A program made the translations under genes and the position numbers. From positions 1 through 64,000 of the forward strand of contig NZ_JAMLDX010000012.1 of the NCBI RefSeq assembly GCF_024211275.1: a stretch of DNA of 64,000 bases, given 5' to 3'. Every line of letters begins with the position of its first letter. Position 1 is the stretch's first letter. This document shows, piece by piece, positions 24,270 to 35,700 of this stretch. This stretch comes from Sphingomonas tagetis (GTDB lineage: Bacteria; Pseudomonadota; Alphaproteobacteria; Sphingomonadales; Sphingomonadaceae). The notes under the pieces were generated by a model. That model saw only the letters and a list, made by a program, of their open reading frames with translations. It made no database searches and was not told the origin of the DNA.

Positions 24270-25523
24270 TTACGCGATGACACCCACCGCTTGGCCCGCC
24301 GCCTTGAACATGCCGAGCACGCGCTGGATCTGTTCCGGCGTATGTTCGGCGCAGAGCGAGCAGCGCAGCAGGAAGGTGCCGGCCGGGGTGGCGGGCGGGC
24401 GGGCGAGGTTCACGTACAGGCCGTTTTCGAGCAGCGTCTGCCACATCGCCGCGCCCTGCACCTGATCGGTCAGGATGACGGCGATGATCGCGCTGTCGGC
24501 ATTTTCGGTGCCGAGCTTGAAGCCCATTTCCTTGAGCCCGGCGTGGAGCGTGCGGGCATTGTCCCATAGCCGCTCGCGCTTGGCGGTCGCGGTCATCAGC
24601 TTGCGGATCGAGGTCGCGGCGGTGGCCACCACCGAAGGCGGCAGGCTGGCGGTGAAGATGTAGGCGCGGCAGGCGAGGCGGATCGCCTCGAACTTCGGGT
24701 GGTTCGACACGCAGAAGCCGCCAACCGTGCCGACCGATTTGGAGAAGGTGCCGACGATGAAATCGACATCGCCCTCGCACCCCAGCGCCTCGTACACGCC
24801 GCGACCGTTGGGGCCGTAAAAGCCCATCGAATGCGCTTCGTCCGAGAGGACCATCGCGCCGTGCTTCTTGGCGACGGCGACCATTTCCTTGAGCGGGGCG
24901 ATGTCGCCGAGCATCGAATAGACGCCCTCCAGCACCACCAGCTTGCCGGCTTCGGGCGGCAGGCGGCCGAGGCGCTTGTCGAGGTCCTCGACGCTGTTGT
25001 GACGGAAGCGGACGATTTCGGCGACGCCCTGTTTGCAGCCGTCATAGATCGAGGCGTGGCTGTCCGCGTCGAGGATGATGTAGTCGCCCTTGCCGGCGAG
25101 GGTCGAGATCATCCCGAGATTGGCCATGTAGCCGGTCGAGAAGACGATCGCGCCGGTCGTCCCGTAGAAGTCGCGCAGCGCCTGTTCGACCTCCATATGG
25201 TCGCGGAAGGTGCCGTTGAGCATGCGGCTGCCATTGGTGCCGCTGCCGAACTGATCGAGCGCAGCCTTGCCCGCGGCGATGACGTCCGGGTCGAACGTCA
25301 TGCCCATGTAATTGTAGGTGCCGAGCAGGATCGTGTCCTTGCCCTTGATCACCGCTTCGGTCGGCGACTTCACCTGCTCCATCACCACCGCATAGGGATC
25401 GGTGAAGCCGGCATCGAGCAGCGCGCGGCGTTCGGCGATGATCGCGTCGAACTTGCTCATCAGGTCGGGCTTCGCGCCAACCAGTTCGGTCGGCGCGTCG
25501 GGCGTTGCGATCGCGTCGGTCAT
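24270..25523 (-). CDS. spt: Serine palmitoyltransferase
   Basis: The 417-residue PLP enzyme condenses L-serine with an acyl thioester to 3-ketosphinganine, the first step of sphingolipid synthesis. The PLP lysine is K262 in GTFSKSVG. H156 (DADSHAS), D228 and H231 (SDEAH) are at the positions known from Sphingomonas paucimobilis SPT, shifted by three residues. It is soluble, with no membrane segment, as for bacterial SPTs. It starts 1 bp after the ACP gene, which probably supplies the acyl donor, and is followed by lptF. Confidence 0.95.
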   Translation of the reverse strand: MTDAIATPDAPTELVGAKPDLMSKFDAIIAERRALLDAGFTDPYAVVMEQVKSPTEAVIKGKDTILLGTYNYMGMTFDPDVIAAGKAALDQFGSGTNGSRMLNGTFRDHMEVEQALRDFYGTTGAIVFSTGYMANLGMISTLAGKGDYIILDADSHASIYDGCKQGVAEIVRFRHNSVEDLDKRLGRLPPEAGKLVVLEGVYSMLGDIAPLKEMVAVAKKHGAMVLSDEAHSMGFYGPNGRGVYEALGCEGDVDFIVGTFSKSVGTVGGFCVSNHPKFEAIRLACRAYIFTASLPPSVVATAATSIRKLMTATAKRERLWDNARTLHAGLKEMGFKLGTENADSAIIAVILTDQVQGAAMWQTLLENGLYVNLARPPATPAGTFLLRCSLCAEHTPEQIQRVLGMFKAAGQAVGVIA

Positions 25524-25524
25524 C

Positions 25525-25770
25525 TCAGTCGGCCTTCAGCTTCTGCACCGCATCGACCAGCTGGCCGACGGTCTCGATTTCGGCCTGCATGTTCATCGTG
25601 ATGATGATGTCGAATTCGTCCTCGATCGCTGCGACGAAATCCATCACGGTCAGGCTGTCCCATTCGAGATCGCCGGCGAAGGTGGTGGCGTCGGTGAGTT
25701 CGATGCCCTTCTTGTTGAAGGGCTCGATCTGGGCCGAGACGGTGGCGAAGATGTCGTTACGGTCGCTCAT
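25525..25770 (-). CDS. Acyl carrier protein for sphingolipid synthesis
   Basis: The 81-residue acidic protein is an acyl carrier protein. The phosphopantetheine attachment site is Ser39 in LEWDSLTVMD. Position directly before spt, with only one base between stop and start, matches the dedicated ACP (AcpR) found beside spt in sphingomonads and Caulobacter. The usual DSL motif is kept, but the sequence is not that of housekeeping AcpP. It probably presents the acyl chain to SPT. Confidence 0.9.
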   Translation of the reverse strand: MSDRNDIFATVSAQIEPFNKKGIELTDATTFAGDLEWDSLTVMDFVAAIEDEFDIIITMNMQAEIETVGQLVDAVQKLKAD

Positions 25771-25863
25771 GCGCGGTCCTTAGATTGCTGTGCCCGCAGT
25801 GCCAAGCGATTGCGGCGGAAACGGGGTGAGGTTGGGGCGGAGCGTGACCTACCCAAAATGATC

Positions 25864-25897
25864 GAAGTTGACAGTGTCCTGAGGGGAAGTTGACAGT
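25864..25897. repeat. Direct repeat GAAGTTGACAGT in the gap before the ACP operon
   Basis: The 12-mer GAAGTTGACAGT occurs at 25864-25875 and again at 25886-25897. The surrounding 215-bp gap (25771-25985) between the ACP gene and the epimerase gene holds no gene I can support. The sequence TTGACAGTTTTGG followed by a G-run looks like the end of an insertion element, but no mate end was seen. Confidence 0.5.
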
Positions 25898-25985
25898 TTT
25901 GGGGGGTGTCATGCGCGGCAGATCAGCGGTTGGCGAGGGGCGGCGTCATCGGCTGAGCCAAGCAGGCGAAATCCTACATTTCAAG

Positions 25986-26888
25986 CTAAAGCAGCCGGTT
26001 GGCGCGATACCAGTCGGCGGTCTGCTTCAACCCCTCGGGCGTGGCGATCTGGGGCGCCCAGAGCCTGGCCGGCGGGCGGCGGTCGGGCGTGGCGGTCCAG
26101 TCGGGGTGGCACAGATAGGCGGCGCGGTCAGGGGTGAGCTTGGCGAAGCTGTCGCGGAAGAACGGGTCGGCCCAGCCGGCGAATTTGAGCAGCGCGCGGG
26201 GCATGGGCAGGGGCAAAGGCCGCTTGCCGACCGCAGCGCCGACCAGCCGCGCAAATTCGCTGTGCGTGTAGCCGCCGTCATGGCCGTCGTCGCATTCATA
26301 GGTTTCGCGGCCGGGATCGGTGGCGGTGAGCGTGACGAGCAGGCGGGCGAGGTCGGCGACATGGATCAGCGAGATGCGGCCCGGCGGCGGCAGGATGACG
26401 AGGCCGAGCTTTGCCATGCGGAAGACGTCGCGCATTTCGAGGTCGCCGGGACCATAGACGCCGGGCGGGCGGATCATGGTCCAGTCGAGGCCGGACTTGC
26501 GCACCGCATGCTCGGCGCGTTCCTTCGAGCGGCCATATTCGGACAGGTCCGGCTCGCGGGCGGCCATCGACGAGACGTGGACGAAGCGTTTGACGCCCAT
26601 CGAGGCCGCGGCGGCGGCCATGTTGCGGGTGCCGTCGACATTGCCGTGGATGAAATCGAGCTTCGACCCGTTCACGACGCCGGCGATGTGGATCACCGCG
26701 TCGGCGCCGCTGGCGAGGCGGGCGAGGCTGTCCTCTTTCGCCAGCGTGCCGTTGACCCAGGTGACGCCGTCGCGCGGCGGCTGATCGCGGCGGGTGAGCG
26801 CGCGGACGTGGAAGCCGCGGGCGAGGGCGTTGTCCACCGTTGCCTTGCCGACGAAGCCGGTGGCGCCGGTGAGGGCGAGGGTGGTCAC
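25986..26888 (-). CDS. NAD-dependent epimerase/dehydratase family enzyme (extended SDR)
   Basis: The 300-residue protein has the Rossmann motif TGATGFVG at 7-14, a catalytic Ser in VHVSSMA and the YGRSK (YxxxK) motif. It is an extended or atypical SDR. Its place near the spt-ACP pair matches the Caulobacter sphingolipid cluster, where a protein of this type (CerR) reduces 3-ketosphinganine. That role is inference. Its ATG overlaps the proB stop by 4 bp. A 215-bp gap with the direct repeat separates it from the ACP gene. Confidence 0.85.
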   Translation of the reverse strand: MTTLALTGATGFVGKATVDNALARGFHVRALTRRDQPPRDGVTWVNGTLAKEDSLARLASGADAVIHIAGVVNGSKLDFIHGNVDGTRNMAAAAASMGVKRFVHVSSMAAREPDLSEYGRSKERAEHAVRKSGLDWTMIRPPGVYGPGDLEMRDVFRMAKLGLVILPPPGRISLIHVADLARLLVTLTATDPGRETYECDDGHDGGYTHSEFARLVGAAVGKRPLPLPMPRALLKFAGWADPFFRDSFAKLTPDRAAYLCHPDWTATPDRRPPARLWAPQIATPEGLKQTADWYRANRLL

Positions 26889-27988
26889 AGCAGCGCCATG
26901 TGGTTGCGGTGGACCAGCGCGGAGCGCGGGGCGTAGCCGAGGCGGTCGGCCTGATCCTCGCTGCGGATGCCGAGGATCGCCTGTGCGTCGGCGGCGTCAT
27001 ATTCGGCGAGGCCGCGCGCGATCGGGCCGTTGGGACCTTCGATCGTCACCAGATCGCCGCGGAAGAACATGCCGCGGATCGACGTCGCGCCGATCGCGAG
27101 CAGGCTGCGGCCCTCGGCGAGCGCCTTTGCCGCGCCTTCGTCCACGGTGATGCTGCCCTTGGCGGTGAGGCGACCGGCGAGCCACGCCTTGCGCGCGCGG
27201 GTGCGCTTTTCGGGGAGGAAGACGGTGTGGCGGGCGTCGGCGGAGAGCGGGCGGTCGATGCGGCCATTGGCGATGGCGAGCGACACGCCGGCACTGGCGG
27301 CGATGCGCGCCGCCTCGATTTTCGAGACCATGCCGCCCGAGCCCATGCCCGAGGCCGAGCCGCGGTCGGCCATATTCTCGATGCGGCGGTCGATCCGCTC
27401 GACCGTGGCGATATGCTCCGCGCCGGGCAGAGCGGGGTTGCGGTCGTAAAGGCCGTCAATGTCGCTGAGCAGCACGACGCCGTGGGCGTCCGCTGCTTGG
27501 GCGACGCGCGCGGCGAGGCGGTCATTGTCGCCGAAGCGGATTTCGGCGGTGGCGACGCTGTCATTCTCGTTGATGATCGGGACGACATTGAGCGACAGCA
27601 GGCGGCCGAGCGTGGCGGCGGCGTTGAGGTAGCGGCGGCGGTCCTCGAGATCGTCGAGCGTGACCAGCATTTGCGCGGCGGTGAGGCCGTTCGCCGCGAG
27701 CACCTCCGCCCAGACCTGCGACAGCGCGATCTGGCCGGTGGCGGCGGCGGCCTGCGCGTCCTCGAGGCTGGCGCGGCCGCCCTTGACGAGCTTGAGGCGG
27801 CGGGCGCCGAGCGCGATCGCGCCGGACGAGACGACCGCGACCTGCTGGCCCGCAGCCACGCGCGCGGCGATGTCGGCGGCGATGCCTTCGAGCCAGCCGC
27901 GGCGGATCGCGCCTTCGGGATCGACGAGCAACGCCGAGCCGATCTTGACGACGAGACGCGGGCAGGAGGCGGGCGGGAAGAGATGCAT
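26885..27988 (-). CDS. proB: Glutamate 5-kinase
   Basis: The 367-residue enzyme makes glutamyl 5-phosphate for proline synthesis. The amino-acid-kinase domain shows VVKIGSALL at the start, SSGAIALG, NENDSV and GMGSGGMVSKIEAA. A C-terminal PUA domain follows (about 275-360). Full length. obgE-proB order is common in bacteria, but here a MipA/OmpV gene lies between them. It overlaps the epimerase gene by 4 bp, so the two are coupled. Confidence 0.95.
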   Translation of the reverse strand: MHLFPPASCPRLVVKIGSALLVDPEGAIRRGWLEGIAADIAARVAAGQQVAVVSSGAIALGARRLKLVKGGRASLEDAQAAAATGQIALSQVWAEVLAANGLTAAQMLVTLDDLEDRRRYLNAAATLGRLLSLNVVPIINENDSVATAEIRFGDNDRLAARVAQAADAHGVVLLSDIDGLYDRNPALPGAEHIATVERIDRRIENMADRGSASGMGSGGMVSKIEAARIAASAGVSLAIANGRIDRPLSADARHTVFLPEKRTRARKAWLAGRLTAKGSITVDEGAAKALAEGRSLLAIGATSIRGMFFRGDLVTIEGPNGPIARGLAEYDAADAQAILGIRSEDQADRLGYAPRSALVHRNHMALL

Positions 27989-28028
27989 CGTGACGCGCGC
28001 TTAGCGTGCGCGGCCCCCGTCGCCAATC

Positions 28029-28823
28029 TCAGTCTTGCTTGCCCCCGAACGTATAGCTGAGCGCGAACCCCAACGAGGGCTGGTTGCGCGAGCCGGCGGT
28101 GCGAACATAGGGCGAAGCCGCGGCGTCGCCGACCAGCCGGTCGTAGCGAGCATAGGCGGCGATGCCCCAGCGGCGGCTGAGCTGGTGCAGATAGCCCGCA
28201 GTGACGCCGACGCTCTCGATCCCCCCGCCCGGGCTGTAAGTCGGCAGGCCGGATGCGACGCTGTCTGCCGGGGTGACGCCATACCAGGCGCGGTGATAGC
28301 CGGCATCGGCGAGGGCGACGCGCGGACCGATCGAGAACATCCAGTCGTCGCGGTCGCGCCAGACATAGTCGAGGCTGACTTCACCCACCCACCCGCGATG
28401 GCCGCTCACCGCCTTGCGCGCCTCCGCCCGGACGCGCAGCTGGTCGGCCAGGTACGTCTGGACGAAGCCGCCGATTTCGAAGCTGAAATCGACTTCGTGC
28501 AGCGCGAGGCCGATATCGGATGGCTTGCGCTTGCTCTCGAACCCCAGCGCCGGGCCGAACTCGACGCCGCCGGTGCGGGCGATGGTGAAGCCGAAGCTCT
28601 CGTCGGGCGCCTCGAACGGGAAGGGATCGTCGCCGCGGGCGCGGGAGATGTCGAAGAACGGGCCGAACGACAGGTCCGATGCGCCCGGCGTGGCGGGGGA
28701 CAATTGCGGCCCGGCATAGATTCGCGTGCGCATCGGCTCGCGTTCTGCCTCTGGCGCGTCGGTCTGTGCGGCGGCGGGCGTCGCGATGACGAGCGCGACG
28801 AGCGTGAAGGTGCGGACGGGCAT
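28029..28823 (-). CDS. MipA/OmpV family outer membrane protein
   Basis: The 264-residue precursor has a signal peptide (about 1-20, ending AAAQT) and a beta-barrel body with alternating hydrophobic strands, ending in LSYTFGG. The architecture and the segments RIYAGPQLSP and GFESKRKPSD fit MipA/OmpV, originally described as scaffolding proteins for murein-synthesising complexes. It lies 40 bp upstream of proB on the same strand and 51 bp downstream of obgE. Confidence 0.85.
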   Translation of the reverse strand: MPVRTFTLVALVIATPAAAQTDAPEAEREPMRTRIYAGPQLSPATPGASDLSFGPFFDISRARGDDPFPFEAPDESFGFTIARTGGVEFGPALGFESKRKPSDIGLALHEVDFSFEIGGFVQTYLADQLRVRAEARKAVSGHRGWVGEVSLDYVWRDRDDWMFSIGPRVALADAGYHRAWYGVTPADSVASGLPTYSPGGGIESVGVTAGYLHQLSRRWGIAAYARYDRLVGDAAASPYVRTAGSRNQPSLGFALSYTFGGKQD

Positions 28824-28874
28824 GGATACTCCGATGTTACGCGGCGCGAACGAGCCGGGGTGCCCGGTGTTCCG

Positions 28875-30552
<1,678 letters not shown>

Positions 30553-30595
30553 CTGTGTAAGTAAGCGCTAGTTTCCAATGCCACGATGCCTTGGA
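30553..30595. promoter_or_regulatory. Candidate TetR operator in the divergent intergenic region
   Basis: An imperfect dyad centred on AGCGCT (AAGTAAGCGCTAGTTT, around 30560-30575) fills the short gap between the TetR gene and the hydrolase gene. Such AGCGCT-centred dyads are common for TetR regulators of acyl metabolism. The symmetry is only partial. Confidence 0.4.
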
Positions 30596-30603
30596 GGAAA
30601 ACC

Positions 30604-31455
30604 GTGTCGAACGCAAAGACTCCCGCCGACCTGACGATCACGCCGCGCGACCGGCGCTTCGGACGGGCCGCGCGGCAGGACCGCTGGTGGCTGAACGGCG
30701 ATCCGGTGGCGACGGCGTTCTACAATGCGCTGTCGGTCACCTTTCCCAAGGGCGAGGCCTATTTCATCGAGAGCGTGAAGCAGTTCCGCGAAGGCGTGGA
30801 CGACAAGCTCGCACGCGAGATCAAGGCGTTCACCGTGCAGGAAGTGGTGCACAGCCGCGAGCATGTCGCGTTCAACAAGCGCGTGCTCGACCATGGCTAT
30901 GACATCAGCCGGCTGGAGGCGCGGATCGATCAGGTGCTGGAGATCGCGCGGGCGCGGCCGGCGATCGTCCAGCTCGCGGCGACGATGGCGCTCGAGCATT
31001 ACACCGCGATCCTGGCGTCGCAGCTGTTGCGTAACCCCAGCCACCTCGCGGGCGCCGACGCCGAGAATGGCGAGATGTGGCGCTGGCACGCGCTCGAGGA
31101 GATCGAGCACAAGGGTGTCGCCTATGATACTTATCTGCACGCGACGCGCGGCATGAGCCGGTGGCGGCGGTGGAAGATCAAGTCGCTGACGATGATGCTG
31201 ATCACCGGCACCTTCTGGGCGCACCGGATCGAAGGGACGCTGGAATTGCTGCGGCAGGACGGCATCACCGGCTGGCGTGCGAGAGCAGCGGTGGCGCGGT
31301 ATCTGCTGGTGTCGCCGGGGCTGGTGACGCGGATGATTCCGGCGTGGCTGAGCTATTTCCTTCCGGGCTTTCATCCGTGGAATCACGACGACCGCGCGCT
31401 GATCGCGAAGGCCGACAGCGCCTATGAAGCGGCGGTTTTGCCAGCTGCTGCCTGA
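30604..31455 (+). CDS. Predicted metal-dependent hydrolase (COG3687 type)
   Basis: The 283-residue protein is mostly helical and rich in His and Glu pairs that could bind metal: QEVVHSREHVAFN, ALEHYTAI and WHALEEIEHKGVAYD. This fits the family of predicted metal-dependent hydrolases with a ferritin-like fold. No enzyme activity is established. I chose the GTG at 30604 because TTGGAGG lies at the right distance; the ATG at 30586 overlaps that site. It is divergent from the TetR gene. Confidence 0.85.
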   Translation: MSNAKTPADLTITPRDRRFGRAARQDRWWLNGDPVATAFYNALSVTFPKGEAYFIESVKQFREGVDDKLAREIKAFTVQEVVHSREHVAFNKRVLDHGYDISRLEARIDQVLEIARARPAIVQLAATMALEHYTAILASQLLRNPSHLAGADAENGEMWRWHALEEIEHKGVAYDTYLHATRGMSRWRRWKIKSLTMMLITGTFWAHRIEGTLELLRQDGITGWRARAAVARYLLVSPGLVTRMIPAWLSYFLPGFHPWNHDDRALIAKADSAYEAAVLPAAA

Positions 31456-31497
31456 GCCGTTCAATCTCCATCATTGGCGATGGGGATTACTGAACGA

Positions 31498-31514
31498 ACA
31501 ATTTCAGAAATTGT
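31498..31514. promoter_or_regulatory. Perfect 17-base palindrome before the RND efflux operon
   Basis: ACAATTTC-A-GAAATTGT is a perfect dyad, extended with one mismatch to 31495-31517. It lies 66 bp upstream of the first codon of the efflux operon. Its size and symmetry fit an operator for a dimeric repressor of the TetR or MarR type. Confidence 0.65.
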
Positions 31515-31580
31515 CCGTTGCGGGGTTGAAACACCCGTAACGAAGTCCCAATTGCCGCATTGCAGCAAAGGGGAATATGC

Positions 31581-32765
31581 ATGCGAGCGGCTTTCGCTAT
31601 TCTTGGTCTTACGCTTCTCGCGGCCTGTAGCGGCGCGCAGCAACCGGCCGCGCCGCCGCCGTCGCAAGTGACCTTCGCGACCCCGCTGCAGCGTGAAGTA
31701 ATCGACTGGGACGACTATACCGGGCGCTTCGTTGCGCCGGAGGATGTCGAGATCCGCGCGCGCGTCAACGGCGTGATCACCGGCGTGCATTTCCGCGACG
31801 GCCAGGATGTGCGCCAGGGCCAGCCGCTGTTCACGATCGACCCGCGGCCGTACCGCGCGACGTTGATGCAGGCGCAGGCACAGATCGCGCGCGCGCAGGC
31901 GGCGCTGACCAATGCCCGGCAGGTGACCGCGCGCAGCCGCAAGCTCGCCGCTGCGCAGGCGGTGAGCGCCGAGGAGCTCGAGACCAACGTCGCGGCCGAA
32001 CGCGCCGCCGCTGCCGATCTCGCGGCGGGGCAGGCGGCGGCGTCGGCGGCACAGCTCAATCTTGGCTTCACCACCGTCCGCGCACCGTTCAGCGGGCGCG
32101 TCTCGGACCGCAAGGTCAGCATCGGCGATTCGGTCGCCGACGGTCAGACCGTGCTCACCCGCATCGTCTCGCTCGACCCGATCTGGTTCGAGTTCGAGGG
32201 GGCGGAGAGCTTCTACCTCAAGAATCTGCGGCAGGATGCGCGCGGCGAGCGCGGCTCGTCGCGCACCACCGCCAATCCGGTGCAGATCCAGCTCGCCGAC
32301 GAGAATGACTATCGCTGGAACGGGCGCATGGCGTTCCTCGACAATGCGGTCGATCCCAACAGCGGCACGATCCGCGCGCACGCGGTGGTGCCCAATCCGA
32401 CGCGATTCCTGACGCCGGGCATGTTCGGGCGTGCGCGCCTGCTGGGATCGGGCACCTATCGCGCGATGCTGGTACCCGACGAGGCGATCGTCACCGACCA
32501 GACCCGCCGCCTCGTCTATGTCGTCAGCAAGGACAACAAGGCGACCCCGCGCGTGGTCGAGATCGGCGCCAAGGCAGAGGGGCTGCGCATCATCCGTGAC
32601 GGCCTCGCGCCGACCGATCGCGTGATCATCACCGGCATCGGGCGGTTGCAGCCGGGCGCGCCGGTCAGCCCGAAAAAGGGCGTGATCAAGCCGGACGCGA
32701 CCAAGCAGGCAGCGCCGACCAAGCCGATCGAGGAGCCTGCGTCGAGTCAAGCCACCGTCCGCTAA
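31581..32765 (+). CDS. RND efflux periplasmic adaptor lipoprotein
   Basis: The 394-residue membrane fusion protein links the inner-membrane pump and the outer-membrane channel. It starts with a lipoprotein signal (lipobox LLAAC, Cys at about 16), followed by a barrel-sandwich half (VEIRARVNGVITGVHFRDGQ), a long alpha hairpin rich in Ala, Gln and Arg (about 95-165), the second lipoyl half and a beta-barrel. This is the MexA/AcrA layout. The ATG at 31581 has AGGGGA upstream. The pump gene follows after 12 bp. Confidence 0.92.
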   Translation: MRAAFAILGLTLLAACSGAQQPAAPPPSQVTFATPLQREVIDWDDYTGRFVAPEDVEIRARVNGVITGVHFRDGQDVRQGQPLFTIDPRPYRATLMQAQAQIARAQAALTNARQVTARSRKLAAAQAVSAEELETNVAAERAAAADLAAGQAAASAAQLNLGFTTVRAPFSGRVSDRKVSIGDSVADGQTVLTRIVSLDPIWFEFEGAESFYLKNLRQDARGERGSSRTTANPVQIQLADENDYRWNGRMAFLDNAVDPNSGTIRAHAVVPNPTRFLTPGMFGRARLLGSGTYRAMLVPDEAIVTDQTRRLVYVVSKDNKATPRVVEIGAKAEGLRIIRDGLAPTDRVIITGIGRLQPGAPVSPKKGVIKPDATKQAAPTKPIEEPASSQATVR

Positions 32766-32777
32766 AGGACCGAAGCG

Positions 32778-35700
32778 ATGAAATTCCCGCATTTCTTCAT
32801 CGAGCGGCCGATCTTCGCGGCGGTGCTGTCGATCCTGATCGTGATTGTCGGGCTGCTCGCCTTCCCGGCGCTGCCGGTGCAGCAATATCCCAACATCGCG
32901 CCGCCGACGGTGGTGGTCACCGCCACCTATCCCGGCGCGACCGCGGAAACGCTGGCCGAGACGGTCGCCGCACCGATCGAGCAGGCGATCAACGGCGTCG
33001 AGAACATGATCTACATGTCCTCGTCCTCGACCGGCAACGGCGTCGCGCAGATCACGATCAGCTTCAAGCAGGGCACCGATGTCGATCAGGCGCAGGTGCT
33101 GGTACAGAACCGCGTGTCGACCGCCGAACCGCGTCTGCCCGAGGACGTGCGGCGCATCGGCGTGACGGTGAACAAGAACTCGCCCGACTTCCTGATGGTC
33201 GTGTTCTTCACCTCGCCCGACAAGAGCCTCGACCTTCAATATATCGGCAACTACGTCAATCTGCAGATCCTCGACCGTGTCGCGCGAACGCCCGGCGTGG
33301 GTCAGGCGCAGGCATTCGGCGGGCGCGATTACAATATGCGCGTGTGGATCGATCCGGGCCTCGCCGCCGCGCGCGACATGACGGTGGACGAAGTCGTCAA
33401 CGCGATCCGCGCGCAGAATGTTCAGGTCGCGGCGGGATCGGTCGGCCAGCCGCCTTATGGCAATGCCAGCCCCGCATTCGAGCTGGGCGTGCAGGCCAAG
33501 GGACGGCTCAGCTCGCCGGACGAGTTCGGCAAGATCGTGATCAAGCGCGATGCTGCCGGGCGGCTCACCTTCCTGCGCGACGTGGCGCGGATCGAGCTGG
33601 GTGCGCAGGATTATGGCTTGAATGGCTATCTCGGCAAGGAGCCTACGGTTGGCATTGGCGTGTTCGCGGCGCCCGGCACCAACGCGCTGGAGGCATCGGC
33701 GGCGGTCAAGGCGGAACTGGCCACGCTGGCCAAGGACTTCCCGCCGGGGATGACCTATCGCGTCGCATACGACCCGACGACCTATATCCAGGAGTCGGTC
33801 GATGCGGTGTACCAGACGCTGATCGAGGCGCTGGTGCTGGTCGTACTTGTGGTGATCGTGTTCCTGCAGAGCTGGCGCACCGCGGTGATCCCGGTGATCG
33901 CGATCCCGGTGGCGCTGATCGGCGCACTCGCGGTGCTGTTCGGCTTTGGCTATTCGATCAACACATTGTCGCTGTTCGGGCTGGTGCTCGCGATCGGCAT
34001 CGTGGTCGACGACGCGATCGTGGTGGTCGAAAATGTCGAGCGGCTGATGGAGGAAGAGGGGCTCGACCCCCGCGCCGCCGCACACAAGACGATGGACGAA
34101 GTGTCGGGCGCGATCATCGCGATCAGCCTGGTGCTGACCGGCGTGTTCGTGCCGACGATGTTCATTCCGGGCATCTCGGGCGCCTTTTATCAGCAGTTCG
34201 CGATCACGATCGCGTCGGCCACGGTCATCTCGGCCTTCGTCTCGCTGACGCTGTCGCCGGCGCTGTGCGCGCTGATCCTGAAGAAGCCCGAACATGGCAA
34301 GGAACCGGCGCCGGGCTGGCGCGGGCTGCCGACGCGCGCGGCGCGGCGGTTCAACGACGGGTTTTCGAAGCTGTCGGCGAATTACGGAAAATTCACCGCG
34401 AAGGCGGTGCGGGCGCTGATGCTGATCGGCGTCGTCTATGCCGGCCTCATCCTGATCGCCGGCTGGCGCTTCACCGCGACCCCGAGCGGTTTCATTCCGC
34501 AACAGGACCAGGGCTATCTGATCGGCGTCGTGCAGCTTCCGCCGGGCTCGTCGCTCAACCGCACCGACGCGGTGGTGCGGCAGGCGGTGGCGGAGTCGCT
34601 CAAGCTGCCGGCGATGGCCGACGCGATGGGCTTTGCCGGCCTCGATGGCGCGAGCTTCTCGACCGCGCCCAATGCGGGCGTGATCTTCTTCGGCCTCAAG
34701 CCGCATGCCGATCGCGAGGACAGCGCAGAGGAGGTCTTGCAGAAACTCTATGGGGCGTTCGCCGGGATCAAGGGCGGCGACATCATGGTGATCGCGCCGC
34801 CGCCCGTGCAGGGTATCGGCACCGGTGGCGGATTCAAGATGATGATCGAGGACCGCAGTGGCCTCGGCTATGAGGCGCTGGCGCAAGCGGGCTTCGCGAT
34901 GATGATGGCGGCGAACCAGCAGGAGAGCGTCGCGGGCGCGTTCACGATGTTCAACACGGGCACGCCGCGGCTGACCGCCGATGTGGACCGCGAGCGCGCC
35001 GAGCGGATGGGCGTGCCGGTGGCGAACGTGTTCTCGACGCTGGGCGCCTATCTCGGCTCGGCCTATGTCAACGACTTCAACTATCTCGGACGCACCTTCC
35101 GCGTCACGGCGCAGGCCGATGCGCCATATCGCGACGATCCGTCGGACATCCAGTCGCTCAAGACGCGGTCAGCATCGGGCGAGATGGTGCCGATGAGCTC
35201 GCTGATGACGCTGAAGAACGACGCCGGGCCGTATCGCGTGGTTCGTTTCAACCTCTATCCCGCGGCCGAGCTGCAGGGCGACACCAAGCCCGGCTATTCG
35301 ACCGGCCAGACGCTGGCGAACATGGAGGCGCTGGCGGCGAAGACCTTACCGGAGGGTATGACCTTCGAGTGGACCGAGCTGGCGTTCGAACAGAAGCAGG
35401 CGGGCAATACCGGGGCGATCGCGTTCGCGCTGGCGGTGGTGTTCGTGTTCCTGCTGCTCGCTGCGTTGTACGAGAGCCTGGTGCTGCCGCTGGCGGTGAT
35501 CCTGATCGTGCCGATGTGCCTGCTCGCCGCGATCGTCGGGGTGAACATCATGGGGCAGGACAACAACATCCTGACTCAGATCGGGCTGGTCGTGCTGATC
35601 GGTCTGGCGGCGAAAAACGCGATCCTGATCGTCGAATTCGCGCGCCAGAACGAGGATCAGGGCATGGACCCGCGCGCTGCGGCCGAGCATGCCGCGCACC

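Noticed and set aside
25890..26936. A 348-codon plus-strand frame starting at the direct repeat, considered as a transposase remnant
   Set aside because: Past the first 30 codons it is the antisense of the epimerase gene, and no transposase motif is present.
31461..34886. A 1141-codon open frame antisense to the RND efflux genes
   Set aside because: It mirrors the adaptor and permease genes, which have complete families and operon overlaps. Its translation is rich in Arg, His and Asp with no domain, as expected for the reverse frame of GC-rich genes.
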